From NCBI GenBank assembly GCA_022842245.1, contig JALHPZ010000006.1:62001-126000 (forward strand): DNA of 64,000 nt, written 5' to 3'. Made by a program: the position numbers and the translations under genes. The DNA is from Gemmataceae bacterium. GTDB lineage: Bacteria > Planctomycetota > Planctomycetia > Gemmatales > Gemmataceae. Below, piece after piece: positions 21,801 to 29,577 of the stretch; position 1 is the stretch's first letter; each line of letters opens with the position of its first letter. Under the pieces are notes generated by a model, which was not told the DNA's origin, did not search any database, and worked only from the letters and a program-made list of their open reading frames with translations.

Positions 21801-21929
21801 GACAAGTCCGCGTGGGCGTTCAACCTGACGCGCGTGCTTCCCGGCCGCGGCGTGCTGGCGTGGAACGGCCCCGCCGACGGCACCCCGCGCCCGGAGGCGA
21901 TGGGCCTCTTGGAGTTCCGGGGGAAGTGA
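18894..21929 (+). CDS. exported beta-propeller protein with CBM9-like C-terminus
   Basis: A 1011-residue protein with signal peptide (LALILVLAATSTAA) and a GGAGGA ribosome site. Residues about 20-340 contain repeated YCF48/BNR-type blades (DGGQTWERQ, ADGGITWNEV, ADGGKSWRPV, DAGKSWTIQ, ADGGQKWKHA), as in photosystem II assembly factor HCF136-like propellers. A middle region has no recognised domain. Residues about 815-1010 resemble a CBM9/DOMON-like beta-sandwich (ILDGKLDDDAW, EEYLYLGVTC, DRVELMLDLDRDYSTYYRL). Bases about 20400-21050 have visibly lower G+C than the rest, so the middle may be a recent replacement. Role is probably extracellular or periplasmic binding. Confidence 0.75.
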   Translation: MFRIPPTLALILVLAATSTAAPPPSYDDAALRAVQFVDGREGWAAGDDGAIWHSIDGGQTWERQKSGTRATLTSIHFLTPYTGFVSGRTELPGDLGSSGVLLATADGGITWNEVASGVLPGLNAVTFFDEKNGLVCGDGCGAYPGGAFTTADGGKSWRPVVGPLGGSWLALDGKDAKNAMLVGAWGRTANLRDGEIGPAGLNVPGGRSVRAVKSSGKTAVAIGDGGLVLVNRDYPNGSWSSVELPLGEARGVCDFHALSMVGEKVWIGGRPGSIVLHSPDAGKSWTIQKTDSQVPLHAIQMLDAKTGWAVGELGTVLVTADGGQKWKHARGKLHATVLGAHASPKSVPLTMYPVIGAAEGYLTATVSFTCADASSDSRRAAEPFRLSAAMRLAGGASAETLWAFPLPGHCDGLTADQLRGYWDRLHDGKAADQLVRQMTLAIRMWRPEVIVTDSVMPDASAAEQLILATAQEAFKRAADPAEYPEQIETLGLRAHAVKKLYGKSRMNESKIVFDERKFLDEIADTPRALTFSSQALLGTTPFAALHLLSHRMDGSDSHTKMMEGCALAHGGMARRNDAKTEWIFSKAYFDERVKMAVSREQTFKLFDSLYEGKGRNSPGNITKIQVSIDELAPLDAAEITSELASRSSQTTTREHYQQMVDYYPTQPATLPVYRWLARYHASTETLRRIELGHMTSHRNEFYDLPKEEIQQVGYSEMTVSKFRTSEAMRGWFGTGPNLEAKLFAVNPLLSREPSEQLAFHAARLKLGLTADAEKAMGAYYRTVVGRAVTPGANPWFDALAAELHLMNPKLMPANPKPVAACAKVSVRPILDGKLDDDAWTGTAELALKEGSRELAGSHATTARMAFDEEYLYLGVTCRHPNGEQVPLAETRKHDDDVAPHDRVELMLDLDRDYSTYYRLRIDHRGCTAEDCWGDSSWNPKWFVAVNPTPTGWTAEVAIPLAELTGRRPTDKSAWAFNLTRVLPGRGVLAWNGPADGTPRPEAMGLLEFRGK

Positions 21930-21955
21930 GGTATCGTGGCATCGGAGGACCAACC

Positions 21956-22569
21956 ATGACGACCGCGACGCTGCCGGCTCCGGCCATACCGCCTCTGCCC
22001 AACCCCGACGCCCCGCGCACTCTCCGCTGGACCGTGAAGCAGTTCCACGAGGCGAAGGAGCGCCGTGCCTTTGGCGAAGGCCGGCGCGTCATCCTGATTC
22101 GCGGCGAACTGGTGGAGCTGAGTCCCATGAAGCCCCAACACGCACAGGGAGTGCGGCGGCTCGTGAAGGCGATCCCGCCATGCTTCGGCGCCGCTTTCTT
22201 CACGCAGAGTCAACTGCCGCTCGTTCTGGGCAGGACAGCGACCCGATGCCCGACTTCGCCGTCATCGCCGACGATATGGAACGGTACGGCACGATCCACC
22301 CGAGCGCAGCCGTTTTGGTCGTGGAGGTCGCGGACTCGTCGCGGTACTTCGCTACCACGACGAAAGTCGAGTTATACGCCTCCGCGAACATCCCGGATTA
22401 CTGGGTCGTGGACCTCGAAAATCGTCGACTGCTCATCCATCGGGATCCGATGCCGCTGCCAGATGGCGGCATGACATACCGCACGCAGATGACACGTGGC
22501 TCGGCCGAAACGGTGTCGCCCCTCGCCGCCCCGACGGCGACGCTTCGTGTCGCGGAGCTGTTGCCGTGA
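21956..22569 (+). pseudogene. Uma2 (DUF820) family gene with a frameshift
   Basis: From ATG 21956 the frame reads an Uma2 N-terminus (RWTVKQFHEAKERRAFGEG, LIRGELVELSPM). At about 22225-22231 the coding frame shifts: LPLVLG is continued in another frame by QDSDPMPDFAVI, then VLVVEVADSS and YASANIPDYWVVDLENR to the stop at 22569. The site is ctgggcag; one added G would restore a normal protein of about 205 residues. Uma2 proteins share the PD-(D/E)XK nuclease fold (PDFAV, VVEV...K) and are greatly expanded in planctomycetes and cyanobacteria, with unknown role. The stop overlaps the next gene's GTG. Confidence 0.7.
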
Positions 22570-23978
22570 ACGACGAACCGGCCAACCGCTACACGTTCGA
22601 AGAACCGCCACCGCCGATGAAGCCGTGGAAGAAGTGGCTGCTGCGGACGACGGTCGTGGTCGTCATTTCCTTCGGCGTCTATTTCGTACAGGGCTGGTGG
22701 CGGCAATCGAACGCCCGCGAACGGCTTGAGGAAGCGCGGGCGCACCTGGACGCGACCAATCCCGGTTGGCGGTTACACGAGATTCAGGCGGCGCGAGCGA
22801 AGCGATTCCCGAAAGACGACGCGAACATCACGGTGCTGGCGGTGAAGATCAAGGAGGACATGCCGAAGGAGTTCGACGATTTCCTCCGCCGGGCGGACGA
22901 CCCGGATCCGTGGCTGCCGGAGCGAGAATTCAATCGGTTGCCGGAGAACGAGAAGCTCGCGGACGCCCGACGGACGCGGTCGCTATGCAAGGATGTCATT
23001 GAACGATCGTTGAAGCTGCGTGCCTTGACGGACGGCGGCGTGATCCCGCCACCGGTCGCGAACCCGATCAGCATGAACTTGAATCATACGCAAAGCCTCC
23101 GTCATCTCGCGGCGCTCCTGAGCCTGAACGCGGTGGTGTTGGCGGCGGACAAGGACGGAGTCGGCGCGGTGGCGAGCTGTCGGGCGGGCCTGAACCTCGT
23201 GCATGGCATCAACGACGAACCAACGATGATTTCCCTGCTCGTGCGCGTGGCCGTTGCCGCCGTGGCCGCGCAGGCGACCGAGCGCGTGCTGGGCTACACC
23301 GAACCGAACATCGGGCTGGCGGAGCTACAGGCGGAGTTGCTGCGGGAAGGCCACGCCCCGTCACTCGTCGACGGCCTGCGCGGCGAGCGAGGCGTCATGG
23401 ACGCCATTTTCGAATATCTCCCGACCGATCCGACTGCGATTCAGCAGCTCGGAATGGCTGCGAATCCGTTGGTGCTGCTCAGCAAGTTCGCGTTCCGGGC
23501 ACGAATACTGGTCGAGCATCGGGAAGCGTTGATCTTGCTGACGCGAAGCTTGGAGATCGCGCGTGGTCCGTCGCACGATTGGACCTCGAAAATGAAGGCG
23601 GAGGTGTTCGACGCGATTGACGGACCGATCGTCCGGATGCTCCTGCCCGCGATCGAGAAGATCGTGCAGGCCAATCTCCGCGGCCAGGCCCGCCTGCGCA
23701 GCCTTGCGGTCGGCATCGCGTGCGAACGCTTCCGGCAGGCGAACGGCCGCTGGCCGAAGGAACTCGCCGAGATTCCGAAGACGATCCTCGCGGAGGTGCC
23801 GCGCGATCCGTACGTCGATGCGCCGCTGAAGTACAAGGTGCTGCCGGACGGGATCGTGGTGTACGCCGTCGGCGAGGATCGCGCGGACGATGGTGGCAAG
23901 CTGACGTACACGAATCCGAAGCCGGGCGAAGACGTCGGGGCGCGCTTGTGGTCGCCGGAGTTCCGACGCGCGAAATAA
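22566..23978 (+). CDS. membrane-anchored protein of unknown function
   Basis: A 470-residue protein starting with GTG that overlaps the previous stop (GTGA). Residues about 24-44 (WLLRTTVVVVISFGVYFVQGWW) form one membrane segment after a short cytoplasmic, proline-rich tail. The rest is a helical domain with hydrophobic patches (LLSLNAVVLAAD, LLVRVAVAAVAAQA), followed by a C-terminal module containing ACERFRQANGRWPKELAEI, DPYVDAPLKYK and IVVYAVGEDRADDGG. That last module recurs in planctomycete exported proteins and resembles the tail of pilin-like DUF1559-type or secretion-related proteins, but no function is assigned. No catalytic motif is seen. Confidence 0.6.
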   Translation: MNDEPANRYTFEEPPPPMKPWKKWLLRTTVVVVISFGVYFVQGWWRQSNARERLEEARAHLDATNPGWRLHEIQAARAKRFPKDDANITVLAVKIKEDMPKEFDDFLRRADDPDPWLPEREFNRLPENEKLADARRTRSLCKDVIERSLKLRALTDGGVIPPPVANPISMNLNHTQSLRHLAALLSLNAVVLAADKDGVGAVASCRAGLNLVHGINDEPTMISLLVRVAVAAVAAQATERVLGYTEPNIGLAELQAELLREGHAPSLVDGLRGERGVMDAIFEYLPTDPTAIQQLGMAANPLVLLSKFAFRARILVEHREALILLTRSLEIARGPSHDWTSKMKAEVFDAIDGPIVRMLLPAIEKIVQANLRGQARLRSLAVGIACERFRQANGRWPKELAEIPKTILAEVPRDPYVDAPLKYKVLPDGIVVYAVGEDRADDGGKLTYTNPKPGEDVGARLWSPEFRRAK

Positions 23979-24108
23979 CGTTTAGCGGCGAGGCGGAGTC
24001 TTCGGAGCCGAGCGCGGTGGGCTTACGCGCTCGGCTCCGAAGACCCGTTTGGACCGCAGGAAGCTTCGCTGACAGGTCCAAACTCCTGACAGATCTCACC
24101 GCTAAACG
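23979..24108. repeat. 130-bp element with terminal inverted repeats
   Basis: CGTTTAGCGG at 23979-23988 is repeated inverted (CCGCTAAACG) at 24099-24108. Inside is a strong hairpin, GTCTTCGGAGCCGAGCGCG and its complement, at 23998-24044, then CCCGTTTGGACCG and GCTTCGCTGACAGGTCC. It starts right after the stop of the upstream gene and its right end contains the stop codon of the convergent gene. A truncated copy is at 46981-47064. Confidence 0.8.
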
Positions 24109-24419
24109 AAGGTGCATTCTCCGTCAGTGAAACGAATGGTTCCCGTAATCCGCGATCCGTTCAAACGCGCCGCGATCCGCTTCTCGATCCACTCGAACGT
24201 TCCCGAGTCCCAGCGCGTCACGGTTCCGCGATTGCCGGAGACGGGGCCCTCGTAATCCAGATACATCTTCCGATGGTCGGCGTTCCGCTCGGCGGGGATC
24301 GTCGCGCCCGCGCTCGGCTCGGCCAGCAGCCGCCAGCTCAGCAGCGCGTCGCCGGCCTCCAGGAGCAGGTCCCAGTGCGGTGTCGGCCAGTCGTGCGTGA
24401 GAATGACGAACCGCGGCAT
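24102..24419 (-). CDS. LigD 3'-phosphoesterase-like protein
   Basis: A 105-residue protein that resembles the phosphoesterase (PE) domain found at the N-terminus of bacterial DNA ligase D: ILTHDWPTPHWDLLLEAG, SWRLLAEP, HRKMYLDYEGPVSGNRG and the ending ITGTIRF. The PE domain trims 3' ends during end joining. The family motif HWDLRLE reads HWDLLLE here, so the conserved Arg is lost, and the protein is shorter than the classic domain of about 150 residues. It may not be an active nuclease. No ligase or Ku gene adjoins. Its stop codon lies inside the terminal repeat of the 130-bp element. Confidence 0.7.
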   Translation of the reverse strand: MPRFVILTHDWPTPHWDLLLEAGDALLSWRLLAEPSAGATIPAERNADHRKMYLDYEGPVSGNRGTVTRWDSGTFEWIEKRIAARLNGSRITGTIRFTDGECTFV

Positions 24420-24439
24420 CGTCCCGTTGCCCTTTCAGG

Positions 24440-24470
24440 TTGGCCTTCGCGGCCGGCGATGTCGTATGGT
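24440..24470 (+). promoter_or_regulatory. putative smpB promoter
   Basis: TTGGCC at 24440-24445 and TATGGT at 24465-24470 with 19 bases between, 22 bases before the smpB start. Confidence 0.35.
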
Positions 24471-24492
24471 ACTCTCTTTCGCGGAGTTGAGC

Positions 24493-24987
24493 ATGGCGAA
24501 GGCGGCGAAGGGCAAGACCCCCGACAAGGACGGCCTCGTGCACGTCTGCCGGAACCGGCGGGCGACGCACGACTACGAGATCGTCGAAGCGCTCGAATGC
24601 GGCATCGCGCTCGTCGGCACGGAGGTGAAATCCCTGCGCGACGGCCACGCCACGCTCGATGATTCGTACGCGAAGCTCGAAGATGGCGAGCTGTTCCTCG
24701 TCGGCTGCGAGATTCCCGAATACTGGGCCGGGAACCGGCTGAACCACAAGCCGAAACGCGAGCGGAAGCTCTTGTTGCACCGGCGCGAGATCGAGAAGTT
24801 CGCGGGCAAGGCGTCGCAGAAGGGGTTCACGCTGATCCCGCTGCGGCTGTACTTCAAGGACGGCAAGGCGAAGGTGGAGATTGCCGTGGCGAAGGGGAAG
24901 CAGACGCACGACAAGCGCCACGCCTTGAAGGACGCGGAGGCGAAGCGGGACATCGACCGGGCGCTGTCGAAGAAGCGGAGAGGTTGA
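24493..24987 (+). CDS. smpB: SsrA-binding protein SmpB
   Basis: A 164-residue SmpB, started at ATG 24493 since the frame upstream is non-conserved. It binds tmRNA and carries it to stalled ribosomes for trans-translation. Diagnostic parts: NRRATHDYEIVEALECGIALVGTEVK (in pieces across residues 20-45), SLRDGHATLDDSYAKLEDGE, the RERKLLLHRREI segment, GFTLIPLRLYFKDGKAKVEIAVAKGK and the basic C-terminal tail KRDIDRALSKK that enters the decoding centre. Length is typical. The tmRNA gene is not in this window. Confidence 0.96.
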   Translation: MAKAAKGKTPDKDGLVHVCRNRRATHDYEIVEALECGIALVGTEVKSLRDGHATLDDSYAKLEDGELFLVGCEIPEYWAGNRLNHKPKRERKLLLHRREIEKFAGKASQKGFTLIPLRLYFKDGKAKVEIAVAKGKQTHDKRHALKDAEAKRDIDRALSKKRRG

Positions 24988-25009
24988 GCCTGAAGGCCAG
25001 GAGGGCCGC

Positions 25010-26020
25010 GTGAAACTGGTCGCGCTGGTGGATTCGGTCGATCACGTGTGCAGCCGGTACCGGTTGGCGGCGTTCGAGCCGTATCTGGTGGCGGCGGGGC
25101 ACACGCTGGAACTGCGCCCGCTGCCGGAGGGGTTGATCGCACGGGCTTCGCTGTTTCGCACGCTCCGCGCCGCCGACGCCGTGATCCTCCAGCGCAAGCT
25201 GCTTCCCGGCCTGCAACTCGGCCTGCTCCGCCGCTGCGCGAAGACGCTCATCTTCGACTACGACGACGCCGTCTGGCTCCGCGATTCGTACTCGTGGAAG
25301 GGCACGACCAGCCGGCGGCGCTACCGGCGCTTCGCCCGCACCGTGCGCGCCGCCGATCTCGTCCTCGCCGGGAACGACTTCCTCGCCGCGGAGGCGAAGC
25401 GCCTCGCCCCGCACGCCGTCGTCGACGTCATTCCCACCTGCATCGACCCCGCCCGCTATTCCCTGGCCGACCACGCGCGATCCGAACGCCTGCACCTCGT
25501 CTGGATCGGTTCATCCAGCACGCTGCAAGGGCTTGAGCGCATCCGGCCGATCCTCGATGCGATCGGGCAGGCGGTGCCGGGCACGCGCTTGAAGCTGATC
25601 TGCGATCGCTTTGTCGGGTTCGAGCATCTGACCGTCGAGCCGCTGCCGTGGTGCGCGGCGCACGAGGCGCGCGACCTCGCGTCGGCGGACATCGGCATCA
25701 CGTGGATCCCGGACGACGACTGGAGCCGGGGGAAGTGCGGTCTGAAGGTGCTGCAGTATCAGGCGGCCGGGCTGCCGGTGATCGCGAACCCGGTGGGCGT
25801 GCATCCGAGTTTCGTGGAACCGGGGCGGACGGGCATCCTCGCGCACACGCCGGACGACTGGATCGAGGGCGTGCGGCGGCTGGCGGACCCGGCGATGCGG
25901 AACCGGATGGGCACCGCGGCGCGGGCTCAGCTGGAGGAGCAGTACTCGGTGGCCGCGGGCGCAAAGCGTTGGCTGGACGCGCTCGCCCGGCTGCTGGAGC
26001 CGCGGAAGCGGGCCGCGTGA
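25010..26020 (+). CDS. glycosyltransferase, GT4-like
   Basis: A 336-residue GT-B-fold glycosyltransferase starting with GTG. N-terminal donor/acceptor region: YRLAAFEPYLVAAGHTLELRP, LIFDYDDAVW. C-terminal sugar-nucleotide region: LVWIGSSSTLQGLERI, IGITWIPDDDWSRGKCGLKVLQYQAAGLPVIANPVG, the E/K-containing motif typical of GT4 although the classic EX7E is altered (the first Glu is replaced in the WSRGKCGLK version). It probably acts in the cytoplasm on a surface glycan. The stop overlaps the next gene (GTGA), which encodes sugar-kinase-like domains, supporting a cell-surface polysaccharide role. Confidence 0.8.
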   Translation: MKLVALVDSVDHVCSRYRLAAFEPYLVAAGHTLELRPLPEGLIARASLFRTLRAADAVILQRKLLPGLQLGLLRRCAKTLIFDYDDAVWLRDSYSWKGTTSRRRYRRFARTVRAADLVLAGNDFLAAEAKRLAPHAVVDVIPTCIDPARYSLADHARSERLHLVWIGSSSTLQGLERIRPILDAIGQAVPGTRLKLICDRFVGFEHLTVEPLPWCAAHEARDLASADIGITWIPDDDWSRGKCGLKVLQYQAAGLPVIANPVGVHPSFVEPGRTGILAHTPDDWIEGVRRLADPAMRNRMGTAARAQLEEQYSVAAGAKRWLDALARLLEPRKRAA

Positions 26021-27720
26021 GGCCGAAGAGATTCTGGCGCATGTTGCAGGGAATGCCACGACTGGCCGCCGTTCCGAGCGCGACGCGCGACGGGTGGCGG
26101 TGGCACGTGCTGCCGGCCGGGGCCGCGCTCTTTGGCGAACCGGACCCCGCGCGCTGGCGCGCCGAGGGCCGGGCGCGCACCCTCAAGGCTGGCCTGCAGC
26201 GCGACATCGAGCGCGTCGAACTCGTCGGCGGCGCCATCGTCGTGAAGACCTGTCGCGTCAACGGCCCGCGCGCCTGGTGGCGGGAAATCTTCCGCGGGCC
26301 CAAGGCGAAATTGGAATTCGACCATGCGTGCGCCCTGCGCGCCCGGGGCCTCGCCGTCGCCGAACCACTCGCCTGGGCGCGCGGCGGTCGGTTCGGACCC
26401 GGTGCCAGCATCGTGATTTCCCGGGCCGCCGAAGGTGCGCCGCTGCAAGAGTTTCTCGCCAACGAATCCGGCTGGACGTTCGACGACGGATTGGCGGCGA
26501 AGCCGGACGCCGTCGCTCCGAAAGGTTCCGTCCGCCTGCGCTTCGCCCGCGAACTTGGCACCACGCTGGCGCGCATGCACGAGGCCGGCGTCGCCCACCC
26601 CGACCCGCACCCCGGCAACCTGCTCGTGAACTTCGAGCGCGGCCGGCCGACGTTCACCCTCATCGACCTGCACGCCCTGCGCATCGGCGCGCCGCTCGCG
26701 TGGGCCGAGAGCCACGACAACCTCGTCCTCTTCAATCGCTACTTCCAGCTGCGCGCCACGCGCACGGAGCGCCTCGCGTTCTGGCGCGCATACGTCGCCG
26801 GGCGGCCGTCGCTGGACGCGGGCCAGGCCGATACCTGGGCGAAGGAGACCGAACTCCGCACCTTTGCGTCGAATGCCCGATTCTGGCAACGGCGCATGGA
26901 CCGCTACCGCAAGTCGAACCGCCAGTATCGGCGCCTGAAGTCCGAAGGCGTTTTCGGCCACGCCGTCCGCGAACTCCCGGACGAATTCGTCGCGCGACTA
27001 CTCGCCGACCCGGACGCGCCGTTCGCCGATCCGGCGTGCAAGGTCCTCAAGGATTCGCGCAGCTCGACGGTGATCGAACTCCCCGTGCCGACGCCGACGG
27101 GAACCACCTTCGCCATCTACAAACGCTTCCGCATCAAATCGCCAATCATCCGGTTCAAGAATCGATTCCGCACCTCGTCGGCCCTGCGCTCGTGGGACTA
27201 CGGCCACAACCTGCTGGATCGCGGCCTGCCGACGGCGCGCCCACTGCTGGTGCTGCACCGGCGGCGCTACGGCGCGCCGGCCGAGGGCTACCTGCTCACC
27301 GAGCGCGTGCCGCACGCACGGGAACTCGACGCCGCCATCGCCGCCGGGCCGAAGCGCGAATGGTTCGATACGCTCGGCCGCCTCATCCGCGACCTGCACG
27401 AGAAGCAGGTGGCGCACCGCGACCTGAAGGCCGCGAACATCCTGATGAGCGGCGACCGTCCGGTGCTGATCGATCTCGTCGGCGTCGAGCCGGGGAAACC
27501 GGTCCCGCGAGCGGTGCGCGAGAAGAACCTCGCCCGGCTGAACGCCAGTTTCCTGCAATCGCCGAACGTCTCGCGCACGGATCGCCTGCGGTTCCTGCGC
27601 GCGTATCTGGCGTGGGGACTGCGCGGCCGGGCGAACTGGAAAGACTGGTGGAACGGCGTCGCGCGTGCGACCGCCGCGAAGGTAGAGAAGAACCGCAAGA
27701 CGGGTCGCGTGATCGGATGA
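26017..27720 (+). CDS. protein with two Kdo/LPS-kinase-like domains
   Basis: A 567-residue protein started at GTG 26017, which overlaps the upstream stop; ATG 26041 is an alternative. It contains two protein-kinase-fold domains of the WaaP/RfaP (Kdo kinase) type. The first (about 40-290) has VVKTCRVNG, HEAGVAHPDPHPGNLL with its catalytic segment starting near His194, and LIDLHAL. The second (about 325-540) has a TFAIYKRFRIKS lysine segment, VAHRDLKAANILM with His467-Arg-Asp469, and VLIDLVGVE. WaaP kinases phosphorylate lipopolysaccharide core sugars. Two domains in one chain is unusual and suggests internal duplication with divergence. It is coupled to the glycosyltransferase gene. Confidence 0.75.
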   Translation: MRPKRFWRMLQGMPRLAAVPSATRDGWRWHVLPAGAALFGEPDPARWRAEGRARTLKAGLQRDIERVELVGGAIVVKTCRVNGPRAWWREIFRGPKAKLEFDHACALRARGLAVAEPLAWARGGRFGPGASIVISRAAEGAPLQEFLANESGWTFDDGLAAKPDAVAPKGSVRLRFARELGTTLARMHEAGVAHPDPHPGNLLVNFERGRPTFTLIDLHALRIGAPLAWAESHDNLVLFNRYFQLRATRTERLAFWRAYVAGRPSLDAGQADTWAKETELRTFASNARFWQRRMDRYRKSNRQYRRLKSEGVFGHAVRELPDEFVARLLADPDAPFADPACKVLKDSRSSTVIELPVPTPTGTTFAIYKRFRIKSPIIRFKNRFRTSSALRSWDYGHNLLDRGLPTARPLLVLHRRRYGAPAEGYLLTERVPHARELDAAIAAGPKREWFDTLGRLIRDLHEKQVAHRDLKAANILMSGDRPVLIDLVGVEPGKPVPRAVREKNLARLNASFLQSPNVSRTDRLRFLRAYLAWGLRGRANWKDWWNGVARATAAKVEKNRKTGRVIG

Positions 27721-27792
27721 CAACCGGGGTGAATTTTGCCAACCGGAACATCCGATACATTGTGACGGACCTGCACCGCGGAGACGGCCGGC

Positions 27793-28704
27793 ATGACGCC
27801 TATGCCTGAACAGCCCGTCGCCCGACGGCGGACCGCGGCGGTCCTCATCCTGGCCGCCGTCACCTTCGGTGTCGCGCTCGCCGGGTGCGAATCGGTCCGA
27901 CAGACCGGCCTGCAACCCGTCGCACCGGACGCCGCCGAAAAGTCCACCTCCGCCGCCAAACGCCCCGCCAAGCACTGGCTCCGCGTCGGTCAGTCCGTCT
28001 TCTACGCCGACGTACCGCTCGACCAGCACGACCCGCTCTTCCAGGAACTCGGCGAACTCCCGGAACAGATCCAGACCGAACTGCAACTTCCGCCCGGCGA
28101 CACGCTGGTGCAGGTGTTCCTCTTCGAGACGCAGGAGAAATACGACGCCTTCCTGAAGGCGCGCTACCCGAAGTTCCCGAACCGGCGCGCGTATTTCGTG
28201 GCCGAGCCGCGGACCGGGGGCGGCGACGACCTGCTCGTGTTCACCTGGATGAGCGAGAACCTGCGGACCGACCTGCGCCACGAACTGACGCACGCGACCC
28301 TGCACGGCGTACTGAAGGGCGTACCGCTCTGGCTCGACGAAGGTCTGGCCGGGTACTTCGAACTACCGCCGCAGCATCACGGCGTGAATGTGGCCCACCT
28401 CGAAGTGCTGCGGCGCGGGCCGTTCCAGCCGGACCTCGCACGACTGGAGAAGTTCGGGCAGGTCAGCCAGATGGAAAAGCCGGAGTACCGCGAAGCCTGG
28501 GCGTGGGTGCACCTCATGCTGCGGGGCGACGCGCCGGCGCGGGCCGCCCTGCTCGATTATGTCCAGCAGCTCCGTTCGACGGCCACGCCGGGTCCGCTCC
28601 TGCCGAAGCTCCGCGAAGCCTATCCGGACCCCAACGAGGCCCTGGCGAATCATCTCACCAAAACCGATTTTCCCACCATCGCCCACGGCCCGCCCGGGCG
28701 CTGA
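27793..28704 (+). CDS. lipoprotein zinc metallopeptidase (gluzincin-like)
   Basis: A 303-residue protein with lipoprotein signal: hydrophobic AAVLILAAVTFGVALAG followed by Cys. The catalytic HELTH lies at residues 163-167 and a downstream Glu183 in PLWLDEGLAGYFE supplies the third zinc ligand, the gluzincin pattern. The surrounding RTDLRHELTHATLHG is like DUF1570-type planctomycete peptidases. The C-terminal part (WAWVHLMLRGD, LLDYVQQLR) is helical. It is probably attached to a membrane facing the periplasm. The substrate is unknown; all zinc ligands are present. Confidence 0.75.
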   Translation: MTPMPEQPVARRRTAAVLILAAVTFGVALAGCESVRQTGLQPVAPDAAEKSTSAAKRPAKHWLRVGQSVFYADVPLDQHDPLFQELGELPEQIQTELQLPPGDTLVQVFLFETQEKYDAFLKARYPKFPNRRAYFVAEPRTGGGDDLLVFTWMSENLRTDLRHELTHATLHGVLKGVPLWLDEGLAGYFELPPQHHGVNVAHLEVLRRGPFQPDLARLEKFGQVSQMEKPEYREAWAWVHLMLRGDAPARAALLDYVQQLRSTATPGPLLPKLREAYPDPNEALANHLTKTDFPTIAHGPPGR

Positions 28705-28719
28705 TCGTCCGCCGTGGTG

Positions 28720-28725
28720 TACAAT
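28720..28725 (+). promoter_or_regulatory. possible -10 box upstream of the PPC synthetase gene
   Basis: TACAAT at 28720-28725, 93 bases before the start codon. A palindromic repeat lies between this box and the gene. No convincing -35 box was seen. Confidence 0.3.
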
Positions 28726-28750
28726 TCCCCGGCGGCATCTTCCGAGAATG

Positions 28751-28802
28751 TTCACCGAGGAGTTCCTTTCTTCTCGGCATTCTCCGCGTCGTCCGCGGTG
28801 AA
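28751..28802. repeat. degenerate palindromic repeat in 5' leader
   Basis: Ends TTCACCGAGGAG and CTCCGC...GGTGAA are inverted relative to each other. The right part matches the repeat at 47813-47916 (CTCCGCG...TCCGCGGTGAA). Confidence 0.5.
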
Positions 28803-28818
28803 TGGTCGTGGGATCTCG

Positions 28819-29577
28819 ATGAACTTCCTCATCACCGCCGGCAGTCCGAGTTCGCCCATCGACAAGGTGCGGCGCGTCGGAACGATCTTCACTGGCCGCA
28901 CCGGCGCGCAGATCGCGCAAATCGCCTGGACCCGCGGGCATTCCGTCACGTTCCTGACCTCGAACCCCGAACGCCTGCCCGAAATCCCCGCCGACGCCGG
29001 CCTCTCCGAACGCCGCCTGCAACCCATCCTCTACTCCAACGTCGACGACCTCGCGGCGCTCGTGCAGCAACAGGTGCGCTCGAAGGCGTTCGACGTCGTC
29101 ATCCACGCCGCCGGGTCCACCGACTATCTCGTCGCGGGCAGCTTCGCGCCGGAACTCGGCACGTACTTCAATACGCGCACGAAGGAGTGGGACGCCCGCG
29201 GCAAGCCGAAGATGGTCGAGCAACCCGCGGACCGGATCAACACCGCCGAGCCGGAACTGTGGGTGCGGCTGGTGCGCGCGCCGCGGCTCATCGAACGCCT
29301 GCGCGACTGGGGCTATCGCGGCCTCGTCGTCCGCTTCACGATCGAACTGGGCAAGAGCGACGGCGAACTGCGCGGCGCGGCCGAGTTTACGCGCAAGCAG
29401 TCCGGTGCCGATCTCGTCGTCGCCAGCACCATGGACTCGCTGGCGCACTGGTCGCTGATTGGCCCGGTGGACGGACGCTACGAACGCGTACCGCGGCGCG
29501 AGGTGGCGGACCGCCTCATGCTGGTCATCGAACACATGCGCCGCACGGGGCAGGGGAGCTGGCACGACCATGAGTAA
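28819..29577 (+). CDS. coaB: phosphopantothenoylcysteine synthetase (CoaB-type)
   Basis: A 252-residue single-domain enzyme started at ATG 28819, the conserved beginning MNFLITAGSPSSPIDKVR. It joins 4'-phosphopantothenate and cysteine in coenzyme A synthesis. Evidence: the Rossmann start FLITAGS, PIDKVRRVGTIFTGRTGAQIA, VVIHAAGSTDYL, and the C-terminal half with RGLVVRFTIEL and ASTMDS. Most bacteria have a fused CoaBC with the decarboxylase first; here the synthetase stands alone and comes first, as separate proteins like the eukaryotic pair. It overlaps the decarboxylase gene by 8 bases. Confidence 0.8.
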   Translation: MNFLITAGSPSSPIDKVRRVGTIFTGRTGAQIAQIAWTRGHSVTFLTSNPERLPEIPADAGLSERRLQPILYSNVDDLAALVQQQVRSKAFDVVIHAAGSTDYLVAGSFAPELGTYFNTRTKEWDARGKPKMVEQPADRINTAEPELWVRLVRAPRLIERLRDWGYRGLVVRFTIELGKSDGELRGAAEFTRKQSGADLVVASTMDSLAHWSLIGPVDGRYERVPRREVADRLMLVIEHMRRTGQGSWHDHE

